A DNA stretch of 64,000 nucleotides from Cephalotrichum gorgonifer (lineage: Eukaryota; Ascomycota; Sordariomycetes; Microascales; Microascaceae), in NCBI GenBank assembly GCA_900312665.1, contig ONZQ02000001.1:2581248-2645247 (forward strand), in the 5' to 3' direction. The position numbers and the translations under genes were made by a program. The notes beneath the pieces were generated by a model. That model searched no databases. It had not been told where the DNA came from and saw only the letters and a list, made by a program, of their open reading frames with translations. This document shows positions 19,845 through 28,925 of the stretch, one piece after another (the stretch's first letter is position 1; every line of letters begins with the position of its first letter).

Positions 19845-21496
19845 GTTCATTTTGAAGGGTCTCGTGCAGAGACAACAGTCGCAGACGAAAGAGTTCCCTT
19901 CGCCCCATTTCTCAAAAGTCACCCCTCAAATAAGCGAGGGCAGAAGAAGGAAAGGGCGGGGTTCGCCACACCCCGAGGGTAACGGCGGGAATCCGCGCGG
20001 CCGCGAAGGCTGAGGGAGTCGAAGACGACTTCGGGAGGCATATCTTGGCTACTAAGGAGTAGTCAGTCAACCCCCACCCATTGTACCATTATACTTGTAC
20101 CAGAAGAGCGAGTCGGGCTAGGTTGGAGGCCCTAGAAACGATAAAGATAATAAAATGAATAAGCCAAGTAAAGCAAGTACCTGCGATGGTGACAGATGGG
20201 GACTGTTTAACCTGGTAGAATATGACCTGTGACGAGCTGGTGTGGTATTTCCAGCCCTGGTGTAGAAGCTCAGGAATGGGTGTGTTGCTTTGACTGCTTG
20301 ATCCAGTTGTCGGGAGGCGGCATGGTTCGAGAGGGCAACCATGGAGAGTCCTGGCCACCGGAGGCATTGCTGCATACCAGCAAGGTGTAGAAGCGAATAG
20401 CAGCATGAACTGAACCACCTGCATCGTCTTGGAGTTGGTGTCTCAAGGTGCGGTCGCCAGTGTGCGTGTTGCGTCAGTGTGGGAGACTGCGACGAGGGAA
20501 GGTGGCACGGCCCGGGGTATGTGCGAGGTAATCTTCGGTTGACTTTTCTTTGTTCGTCAAAGAGAAGGTTAATCCTAGGGTAAGACCAGAGATGTCAGAC
20601 ACAGGCAACGTCAAGGTGCATCAGGTTCACTTACCGACGACAATTCAGAGACCAGAAGGCCCAGCCCCCCGCTCGCTCGCAGGTTCTCTCCCATGCAGAA
20701 GGCGGGAAGCGGGAGGGCAAGGGATCCGTCCATGGTCTTGAAACAAGAAAAAAGGAATAGTGTAAGGGAGGTTCCTGCCGGAGTAGGGGAGAGCAAAATG
20801 AATAGGAAATAAGGAACGCAGCACTGTTGTTGTGCGCAGTCAACTTTTGCCCGCCTTTGTGTGTGGTCCAAAAATCGGTTTCCAGCATGTCCGCCAAGGA
20901 ACCCGAAGAAAGGAAGGATGAGCTCACACTAAGTGGCCCGGCTCAGACCCGCTCCGCCCGTTGGCCACCAGCAATTGTGCGACGAGGGGTCATCCCGCTG
21001 CCCGGCCGCGCCGCCTTGAGATTATGTAATTGCGCCTTACGGAACCCCAATTTTTCTTCTTTTCTGTGGGTGGTTGGGCGCTAGCGCGTGAGAAGGGTGG
21101 TGGAATTTTGCTGGTGCCGGCCCCCTGGGTGACCGAAGTGGTAGGCGGTGAGGACCCCACATTTAGCGGTAGCTGTAGCACGCACCCCTCCATGTCCCCT
21201 CCTAGGGAGCAGGGGCAATATTCTTCTTGTTCCGTACGATGCAATAATTAAGATGGATCTGACCAACTGACCCCACCTTCCTGAACCGCATTGGCATGAA
21301 TATTACTGACTATAAACCCCCACTATCGTGATATCGATATCGTCAAACTTCAAGCCACCCCGCCATCCGTCTATACTCGTATATACTGAGTGAGCCCCAC
21401 CTCTACCACAAGTTCCCATAACACGAAGACTGCGAAACGGTGGCCCACGAATAGGCTGTTAAGCAGGGGAAGGGAGGGAGAGAGTCACACATCGCC
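19845..21496. other. Intergenic region EPL1-KAE1
   Basis: 1.65 kb. Its only possible gene is the small minus-strand frame at 20118-20424, listed separately. The proximal 200 bp before KAE1 contain TACTCGTATATACTG at 21374-21388 and a GATATCGATATCG string at 21331-21343. Confidence 0.4.
20118..20424 (-). CDS. Candidate small secreted protein (weak)
   Basis: An ATG at 20424 opens a peptide beginning MQVVQFMLLFASTPCWYAA, a short hydrophobic segment with a small-residue end that looks like a secretion signal. A 49-nt GT-AG intron (20180-20132, GTACTT...TTTCTAG) would join to a 14-nt exon ending in TAG, for 85 residues in total. The mature part is short with two cysteines and no recognised domain. 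Nothing beyond the signal-like start and tidy splice sites supports it, and a chance frame is quite possible. Confidence 0.25.
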
Positions 21497-22561
21497 ATGT
21501 TCGACAAGAAAGGCGGCAGGATAGCCCTCGGCTGCGAGGGCTCAGCCAACAAGCTCGGCATAGGCCTAATCCACCACTACGGCCCCGCCTCCTCGCCCAC
21601 CGTCACCGTCCTCTCCAACGTCCGCCACACCTTCGTCTCCCCCCCCGGGACCGGCTTCCTCCCCAAGGACACCGCGAAGCACCACCGCGCGCACTTCGTG
21701 CCCCTCGCCCTCCGCGCCATCGAGGAGGCGGGCGTGTCCCCGGAGGACGTCGACTGCGTCTGCTTCACGCAGGGGCCCGGCATGGGCGCCCCGCTGACGA
21801 GCGTCGCCGTCGGCGCCAGGACCCTGGCCCTCATGTGGGGGAAGCCCCTCGTGGGCGTGAACCACTGCGTCGGACACATCGAGATGGGCCGCGCCATCAC
21901 CGGCGCCACCAACCCCGTCGTCCTGTACGTCTCGGGCGGCAACACGCAGGTCATCGCCTACGCCGAGCGCCGGTACCGCATCTTCGGCGAGGCGCTCGAC
22001 ATCGCCGTGGGGAACTGCCTCGACCGCTTTGCGCGCACGCTGGGCATAAGCAACGACCCCGCGCCGGGCTACAACATAGAGCAGCTCGCCAAGAAGGGCA
22101 AGCGGCTCCTCGACCTGCCGTACGGCGTCAAGGGGATGGACTGCTCGTTCTCCGGCATCCTGGCGTCAGCCGACCTGCTCGCGGCGCAGATGAGGGCGGA
22201 CCAAGAGGCGGGCAGGGAGACGTTCACGCCCGAGGACCTGTGCTTCACCCTCCAGGAGACTGTCTACGCCATGCTGGTCGAGATTACGGAGAGGGCAATG
22301 GCGCACGTGGGGAGCGCTCAGGTGCTCATCGTCGGGGGTGTAGGCTGCAACGAGAGGCTACAGGAAATGATGGGCTGCATGGCGAGGGACAGGGGCGGGA
22401 GCGTGTACGCGACCGACGAGAGGTTCTGCATCGACAACGGTATCATGATTGCGCACGCGGGGCTTCTGGCGTACGAGACGGGGTTCCGGACGTCGCTAGA
22501 GGAGAGTACGTGCACCCAGAGGTTTAGGACGGATGAGGTTTATGTAAAGTGGAGAGACTGA
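21497..22561 (+). CDS. KAE1: KEOPS subunit Kae1, tRNA N6-threonylcarbamoyladenosine synthase
   Basis: A single exon of 354 residues in the Kae1/Qri7/TsaD ASKHA fold. Seen directly are the phosphate-binding start (ALGCEGSANKLGIGL), the metal-binding pair H123 and H127 in NHCVGHIEMGR, the VSGGNTQVI loop near residue 150, the KGMDCSFSGIL motif, and a late Asp-containing DNGIMIAHAG motif. Kae1 transfers the threonylcarbamoyl group to A37 of ANN-decoding tRNAs in the cytosol/nucleus, with Bud32, Pcc1 and Cgi121 as partners; KEOPS also affects telomeres and transcription. Lack of a mitochondrial presequence argues against Qri7. Codon use is very GC-rich at third positions. The gene is convergent with the AMPK beta gene. 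Confidence 0.97.
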   Translation: MFDKKGGRIALGCEGSANKLGIGLIHHYGPASSPTVTVLSNVRHTFVSPPGTGFLPKDTAKHHRAHFVPLALRAIEEAGVSPEDVDCVCFTQGPGMGAPLTSVAVGARTLALMWGKPLVGVNHCVGHIEMGRAITGATNPVVLYVSGGNTQVIAYAERRYRIFGEALDIAVGNCLDRFARTLGISNDPAPGYNIEQLAKKGKRLLDLPYGVKGMDCSFSGILASADLLAAQMRADQEAGRETFTPEDLCFTLQETVYAMLVEITERAMAHVGSAQVLIVGGVGCNERLQEMMGCMARDRGGSVYATDERFCIDNGIMIAHAGLLAYETGFRTSLEESTCTQRFRTDEVYVKWRD

Positions 22562-22822
22562 ATACCAGGCTTGAAAAAAGAATAAAAGATTCATTTGAGA
22601 GAAGGTCTATTCCGGGTTCTCATGATTCAATTATGTCCTCAGTATTACCCCCATAGGGTACAAACGGTGGTGCCCTTCTACGAACCCAGGGTATGTACCC
22701 CAGGACGGGACGCCTAGCAGCGCGGTTTGTGAAATACAAGTGCAAGCGCCTTTCGGGTGACCCTCGCGCAAGTAACGTTATCCGAGCCTCTGAGGGAAGT
22801 CATGTCCACCCATTCATTCCCT

Positions 22823-24431
22823 TCAGTCGTCTGGGCTAGTCGGCTTATACACAATTGTGGTCACATACTGTTGGCGCAAGAACGTGTCTGTTAGCCTCAC
22901 TCGCACAGCACACTTTGCATGCGTCAATGATTCTACCGCAACTGACCTTATTTCTGTATCTTGTCGTGGCCGACACAGCAAGCACATTGTTCTTGATGCT
23001 ACTGGTTGCCAGATGGTTGAGGATGGTATGGTTCGGTAGATTGAGCACACTGTTGTCGTCCCTGATGGGCGTGGCGGCGTTCAGGATGGGTTTGCCGAGG
23101 AAGCCGGGCAGCGCCGGCGGGTTAGGCAGCTTCTCTATCGCAGACACCGCATACTGGTACGATGACGAGTCCTCGGGCTGGTCGAAGTCCACAAGATACT
23201 TGGGGATCTGGTGGTGGTACTGGTCGGCAGGGAGAACCGGGCGTCCGCGCTGGATCTTGGGTTCCTCCTTGGCCTCAGTCCCGGCTGCGGGGCCCCCGAG
23301 GTCTGCTTGCTCGCGTCCTTGGCGCTGGCAACGGTGGCGTCGTCCGGGCTCACCTCGATATAGTTGACCAAGTTGTTTCCGAAGTCGACAGTGGTGGGTA
23401 GATCCGGCGATGTCTGCATAACTCCATCGACCAAGAATCGGATGTGGTGAGTGCCGGGAAGGATGTTGATGGTTGTCTCGAACACGCCGGGACGGCCCTC
23501 CCTGGAGGTATGTTAGCTATGCTTGGGTCGAGCGGACAATAAGTGTTGGTGCTGCCGAGATCCACCACGGGATGACCTTAACCTCTAGGGCGGTGGCACT
23601 GCGACATGGGGGTGAGGGAAACGGGCAGCGGAGGCGAGTAGAAAGATGAGACGAGACTTACACCGGATGCAACCTGTGCTTGCGATTCCAATGGAAGATT
23701 GTACCCGTGACATAAACCTTGTCTCCGCCACGCAGCCATTGGAGCTTCGTAGGAACTGTAGGCCTAGTCTTATCGGTAACCAGTCCCTCCGCATCCTCTT
23801 CATCTTCATCTTCCGCGCTCATGCCGCTTATAGCAGACGACTTCCGCGTCATATCCGAGTCGAGGGCGTCAACGTCGGCCAACGACTCCCCCGCATCATC
23901 CGGCGCAATGATGGGAGAGCCGGGGGTGTGCAGCTCCTCCTCTATCGGAAGGGGGAGTCTGGGGGGCCGCGTCGCGTACGACATGTCGGTGACGCTGTTC
24001 TGCGATAGGAGGTGAGGCTCGACGGGATTGTGGTGAGACCTGGCGCTCGAAGGCTCCATCGGCACATCCACAGGCTTGGAGGGCTCGTCTATCGGGATAG
24101 GCCGCTCGTCCGATGCCTTGGGCGGGTGCTGCCTGTGAGGGTAACTGGAGGTGGCAGCGGCGCCGGTAGAATTGAATCCGGTGGGAGGCGAGGGGCTGCC
24201 GAGCCCCGCGACGGATTGGGGTAGGGGTTTTGGATGGGTGATGACATTGGAGCGGGTGGCCGAGGCCAACGACTCCTCGGGAGGGGCGGCGACTCGATGT
24301 GAGGCGTGCATGGGAATGATGTTCTTCGAGTCACGCTTGCTCGCCGGCCTGCTAACGCCCGCGTCGTGGGAGGACGTGGAAGCTTGCTCGATGGCAGGTT
24401 TGGCCGCGGTCGAGGAGGGGTTGTTCCCCAT
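22823..24431 (-). CDS. GAL83/SIP2-like: AMPK/SNF1 complex beta subunit (frame break in exon 2)
   Basis: Exons 24431-23662, 23501-22947 and 22867-22823 are joined by GT-AG introns (160 and 79 nt). The protein opens MGNNPSS, a myristoylation signal, followed by a long disordered Ser/Pro-rich arm. A CBM48 glycogen-binding domain (~230-310: LQWLRGGDKVYVTGTIFHWN, then GTHHIRFLVDG) follows, and then the C-terminal ASC domain (PPALPGFLGKPILNA, NHLATSSIKNNVLAVS, RYRNK/YVTTIVYKP) that binds the alpha and gamma subunits. SNF1/AMPK senses low energy and releases carbon repression. The exons sum to 1370 nt, not divisible by three: the frame ending ...IEVSPDDATVASAKDA must shift before ...TEAKEEPKIQRG. 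The break lies at about 23255-23345, where GGGGCCCCC at 23289-23297 is a likely indel site. Confidence 0.9.
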
Positions 24432-25555
24432 GGTGGCGGCGGGGCTCGGGAAAATATATGGCGGATTTCAAAGATTCGTGGCCGGTGTGTTGATGGGTCA
24501 CCAGCCGACTTAAGGCGGAGATGGTGGTATTGGTTATGCAGGGAGGGCGGGAAAGCGGATGGTCGATCGGCGGCGGTGGTAATAGCAGGTAGAACGGCAG
24601 AGTGTAGAGGTAGAGGTGCTGGTGTGGGTCACCGGTCACCGGGGGGGCATGCCGCACGAGCCGATTGTCGGATGGACGAGCCAGTGATGCCGTCGACAGG
24701 ACGGGTGCTCCTTTTTTATTTGATCGCGGAAGCCGGATCGTTCGCTTCGTACATTGTTGGGGGGGTGTCGTGTTTGGGTGCAAGAGGGGTAGCAACGGAC
24801 GTCGAAGTGGTGTGTGGAGGGCCCGGACAAACTGGTTAATCCAGTGACACAGACACAGACACAAGGGCCCGATAGAAAGTGACAAGGCTCGGCGCGTTAT
24901 TCTGCTTTGGCCCAGGTGTAACGCGGTAACAACTGCTGCCCCGCCCCGCGCCGCACAAGTACTTCAAAGTAGGGAGTCTAATCAGGCTTAAGAACAAGAC
25001 TAAGCTTAGGACGGGAAACATGTACTAATTCAAAGCTGTTGGCTCGAGTTCCTTTCACTATCCCGCAGCAACCGATAATATCACAGACGGCCCCTCAGCT
25101 GGGGTCGATGTTTCTATACTCGGACTTGTATCCGTACACCATACGGATACCTACTTTTGCCCCAAAATACCTTCCCGATGGAAGGAGTCCTCGAGAAAGC
25201 GTGGCGTTCCTAGGGCTATATCTTGTTAAAAAGGAAAATAAAATCCAAAATAACTGCACAGCAGCCTTTTATGGAGAGTATCTATATCCTCAGCGTAGCA
25301 CACATTATCCTTTTATACTTGGAGGATTAGACTACTCCGGTTGTGATAGATCGTCCTGGTTTGCACCTTGTGAGGTGGATGGCTTACCTAACCAGCCTTA
25401 TCTTATCACCGATAAGGCTTGTCAAAGATTTTCCCCATCGCTAGCAGGTGGCGCGCATTAATTTCCATCGCATTGCAGTTCCACCACGCGAGTGCTTCCA
25501 TCGACGAGCTCTACCTTCGCATCTCCAGAACGATATCGCACGCCTTCACTTCACA
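24432..25555. promoter_or_regulatory. Divergent promoter region AMPK beta / TIM22
   Basis: 1.1 kb. Near AMPK beta it is GC-rich; 25140-25330 is unusually AT-rich and unlike the flanks. An inverted GATA-containing repeat at 25394-25419 is listed separately. The frame at 25039-25461 lacks an ATG and any recognisable feature. Confidence 0.4.
25394..25419. promoter_or_regulatory. Inverted repeat with paired GATA sites
   Basis: The arms AGCCTTATC and GATAAGGCT are exact complements separated by 8 nt (TTATCACC), which supplies a third GATA core on the minus strand. It lies 137 bp upstream of the TIM22 start. Paired GATAAG sites are the known target of AreA/Nit2-type and iron-responsive GATA factors; regulation here is an inference. 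Confidence 0.5.
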
Positions 25556-26210
25556 ATGAGTTTCCCAGGGATGCCGCAGGGCCTAACGCCGGAGGAGCAG
25601 CAGGCTGCCATGACCAAGACGGTAAGCTTTCTTCCGCGTCAGGGCCCCCGAGCCCAAGCTCCGAGCTAACTGGTCGCCCCCCATAGATGGAGAATGCCAT
25701 GCAAAACTGCTTCGTCAAGTCCGCGCTATCAGGAGTAATGGGTTTCGGAATGGGTGGTCTTTTCGGAATGTTCATGGCCTCTGTATGTTTCTCCCCCCTC
25801 CCCCCAACCCCTCCCCCACCCCATTCCTCTATTACTCGCGACTCCATATCTAACTCATTCCACTCTAGATGTCCTACGACACCCCCTTCCACACCGCAGC
25901 AGGCGGTACCCCCGTGTCGTCCCTCCCCCTCCGCCAGCAGCTCAGCATCGGATTCAAGGACATGGGCGCGCGCTCGTGGTCCACGGCCCGCAACTTCGGC
26001 AAGGTCGGCGCGCTATTCGCGGGGATCGAGTGCGGCGTCGAGGGGTTCCGCGCGAAGAACGACCTCGCGAACGGCGCCATATCGGGCTGCATCACCGGCG
26101 CGGTGCTCGCAAGGAACGCAGGACCGCAAGCTGCCGCCGGAGGGTGCGCTGCCTTTGCGGCCTTCGGGCTAGCGATTGATGCGTGGATGAGGCAGCCGAA
26201 GGACGAGTAA
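25556..26210 (+). CDS. TIM22: Mitochondrial inner-membrane translocase subunit Tim22
   Basis: Three exons, 25556-25621, 25687-25782 and 25869-26210, yield 167 residues; introns are 65 and 86 nt. The sequence is a Tim17/22/23-family core: a Gly-rich first membrane segment (SGVMGFGMGGLFGMF, ~35-50), a matrix loop, then three more helices rich in small residues, including KVGALFAGIECGVEGFRAKNDLANGAISGCITGAVLA. Cysteines at ~30 and in SGC may correspond to the pair that forms a disulfide in yeast Tim22. The protein is the channel of the carrier translocase that inserts metabolite carriers and other multispanning proteins into the inner membrane. The short N-terminus (PQGLTPEEQQA) is typical for Sordariomycetes. 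All exon joins fall between codons, a tidy phase-0 structure. Confidence 0.95.
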
Positions 26211-27039
26211 GGGACAGCGGAGTGGAAGGTATATGTGCCTGGAGAAATCCGGGCGTGTTTGATTAGCATGAGCGTCTTTTAGAATATTGCGGGTGAGCCT
26301 CTGCGCAGGAGATATTGGCGTTTTCCGGCCAGGGGCAGCCGGTAGACGAGGACATGGGATGTCTAGATCTAGACTTGGCATGGTTAGAGGCGTTCAGGAT
26401 GGGCATTTACTTGAGGATCTCCCCTCGCTTGGGTCTTGGTCATTACAATGTATGATGGTCGGAGGGCTTGTTATAAAAGCCTGTAGTTGTTCTAATATGT
26501 ATTACCACCCTCTCTATACTTGGCGGGCTTTTCTCCTCTAGTTCTTTCCCCGTTCACCTCCAACTACCCATGTTTGTGACAGCCTGGCTTTCAAAGCCCC
26601 GACGAATAACCATCAGCATTCTCAAAGTTATCCTGTCCGCAGGAGTGTGGTGGTGTGGACGGCGGATTATGTCGTTATTTCGCGGCTAGTGCGGTAGGAG
26701 TCATTCATACCATGCGTAATACAAGTAAGCACTTTGTAAGTCCACTCTGACGCTGACGATGGTGGATCCCACCGATAACGGCATCGCGTCATGCTCTCCG
26801 GCTCGTCATCCGGCCGAACAATACCGCACCAGAAGAAACTTCGATTATGGCCTGGTGTTCGCATGTACCCTAATTTAGATCCCCGCGTCACTTGCATACA
26901 AACCCAGCCTTTGTCTTCTTCTTCTTCTTCTTCTTCCTTTTTTTGCCTCTGTTATTCGTCTGATGAGTCATTGAGCTATATATACATATATATATATATA
27001 TAGACAGCTACTTCCTCAGTATAAGACTCACCACCTACC
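26211..27039. promoter_or_regulatory. Intergenic region TIM22-FMO with simple repeats and AP-1/Gcn4 site
   Basis: 830 bp with no gene. The last 140 bp before the monooxygenase hold a (CTT)n tract at 26914-26936, TGAGTCA at 26964-26970 (the Gcn4/AP-1 core word) and a TA-repeat at 26976-27002 that could serve as TATA element. A role of the TGAGTCA site in stress or amino-acid control of the gene is inferred. Confidence 0.5.
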
Positions 27040-28455
27040 ATGGCCTTCAACATCTCGAAGGTCGCTATAATAGGCGCCGGTCCCACCGGCCTCGCCTCCG
27101 CGAAATACCTCCTCACCCGCAGCGCCTTCACCTCCGTCACGCTCTTCGAGCAGCAGCCCGAGTCTGCCCTCGGCGGCGTCTGGTACTACACTCCCGAGGC
27201 GCCGCGGCCGCCTCCGGCCCCGCAGACGGACCCCTTCCTCGCCCCCGATGCGCCCCTGAAGGATACCCCCGACACGGCGCCCGTCTTCATGTCGGCCATG
27301 TATGAGCAGTTACACGCCAACATACCCGCCACCCTGATGAACTTCACCAACACTCCCTTCCCTCAGGATACGAGGGTGTTCCCCTCGAGGGAGGTAATCA
27401 GGGACTATGTCCTCCGGTATGCAGAGGAGGTGAAACACCTCATCCGGTTCTCGCGCGAGGTGGTCTCGGTGAAACCCAGGGACGTAGATGGGCACGAGAG
27501 GTGGGATGTCGTGGTCCGCTCCACAGTGGACGGCACGGAGGAGACGGACACCTTCGACGCCGTGGTAGTCGCGAACGGCCACTACTCCGTCCCCTGCATC
27601 CCCGAGATGGAGGGCCTCTCCTCCTACGCCGCGGCGCACCCGGCCTCGGTCCTCCACTCGAAGCAATTCCGCTCGCCGAGGGCCTTCGAGGGGAAGAAGG
27701 TCGTCGTGGTGGGGAACGGGCCCTCCGGGCTGGACATCGCGTATCAGATAAGACCCCACACAGGAGAGCTCTACCTCTCCGTGCGCGAGCCCACGCCCCC
27801 AGAGAAGCTCTCCCACATCTCGTGTCCCGAGATCGCCGCCATCGCCGAGCTTCTCCCTGCCACCCGTGGCGCGAGGCTTGTAGACGGGACCGAGATCCAC
27901 GGGATAGACACCATCATCTTCTGCACGGGCTACTTCTTCTCGTTCCCCTTCCTCTCTAGCATCGTCTCCCCCACCCACATAACGAAGGGGAAGGGCGTGC
28001 ACGGGCTTTACAAACATCTGTTCTCTATCCCCCATCCCACTCTCGCCTTCCCCAGCCTCCTCATGCGCGCAGCGCCCTTCCCCGTGGCGGAGGCCCAGGC
28101 CGCTGCCTTCTCAGCCGTCTGGTCCAACGTCCTCTCGCTGCCCCCCGCCGAAACCATGTGGGAGGAATCTAAGAAGCTCGACGAGGAGAGGGGGGACGCG
28201 GTGCAGGTCCTCCCCAAGGGGGCAGATGTGGATTACATCAACGAGTTGCACGACTGGGTCGTGACTCACGACCGGTCGGGCAAGGAGCCACCATTCTGGG
28301 GAGCCAGGGCAAGGTGGGAGAGGAACCTATTCGCCGAGGCCAAGATTCGGTTCGAAGTTGGCGGGTGCAAGGCCAGGACATTTGAGGAGATGGGATTCCA
28401 GTTCGGAGAAGGGGAGGGAATCGAGGAGGCTGGTTTTCCCCAGTCTGAGCCGTAG
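27040..28455 (+). CDS. Flavin-containing monooxygenase, Fmo1-like
   Basis: An intronless 471-residue protein. A Rossmann FAD-binding motif IIGAGPTG is at residues 10-17, and a second nucleotide-binding motif, VVVVGNGPSG near 220-230, would bind NADPH. The FMO signature region precedes it (LHSKQFRSPRAFEGK, an FxGxxxH-type variant). The ATG-box-like FCTGYFFSFPFL lies near 305-316. Class B monooxygenases of this type oxygenate soft nucleophiles; yeast Fmo1 oxidises thiols such as glutathione to help ER redox balance. No signal peptide or C-terminal membrane anchor is visible, so a cytosolic or peripheral location is likely. Substrate cannot be told from sequence, and a secondary-metabolism N-hydroxylase is less likely given housekeeping neighbours. 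It is convergent with RAD16. Confidence 0.92.
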   Translation: MAFNISKVAIIGAGPTGLASAKYLLTRSAFTSVTLFEQQPESALGGVWYYTPEAPRPPPAPQTDPFLAPDAPLKDTPDTAPVFMSAMYEQLHANIPATLMNFTNTPFPQDTRVFPSREVIRDYVLRYAEEVKHLIRFSREVVSVKPRDVDGHERWDVVVRSTVDGTEETDTFDAVVVANGHYSVPCIPEMEGLSSYAAAHPASVLHSKQFRSPRAFEGKKVVVVGNGPSGLDIAYQIRPHTGELYLSVREPTPPEKLSHISCPEIAAIAELLPATRGARLVDGTEIHGIDTIIFCTGYFFSFPFLSSIVSPTHITKGKGVHGLYKHLFSIPHPTLAFPSLLMRAAPFPVAEAQAAAFSAVWSNVLSLPPAETMWEESKKLDEERGDAVQVLPKGADVDYINELHDWVVTHDRSGKEPPFWGARARWERNLFAEAKIRFEVGGCKARTFEEMGFQFGEGEGIEEAGFPQSEP

Positions 28456-28925
28456 CTGAAGACACGCAAAGGGCTGTGAACCCGAATGTTGAACTGCACC
28501 AACCGTTTATCACACATATCAAAAGATAGACATCCTTGCTGTGTATGGCCTGGCCCTGTGTTTTCACTTGTAATACCAGCCCATACTTGCAGATCCACTC
28601 CGATTCTTAATATCTATGTAGCTCGGCGTCTAACTAGAATAAGTCATAAACTATCGCGGAAATCCACAAATTGCATGTAGGCACCGTTCCTTCCCTCTAA
28701 TGTGCGAAAGGGGATATCCCCGAATCAAGTAATAATGCCCCCGCCGCCATATCGTACCATACCATACGCCACCGCAGCTCGATAGGTAGAGACCATCAAA
28801 AGACAAGTCCCCCAAGCCACCTAGCCCCCTTGAACTCCTTATATGTGATTAGTGCCATAACTCTGGAGGAAATCAATGGCGATGCTCTCTGTCGTGTCAG
28901 TATCGGAACATGTCCACGTCCTCGG
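28456..28925. other. Convergent 3' region FMO / RAD16
   Basis: 470 bp between convergent stop codons, comparatively AT-rich, with no open frame of note. It is interpreted as two overlapping or abutting 3' UTRs. Confidence 0.5.

Noticed and set aside
21835..22527. 230-codon alternative frame inside KAE1
   Set aside because: Same-strand shifted frame, Arg/Gly/His-rich; KAE1 frame has all motifs.
25039..25461. 140-codon frame upstream of TIM22
   Set aside because: Starts at a non-ATG codon, spans the AT-rich patch and the GATA hairpin, and shows no recognisable features.
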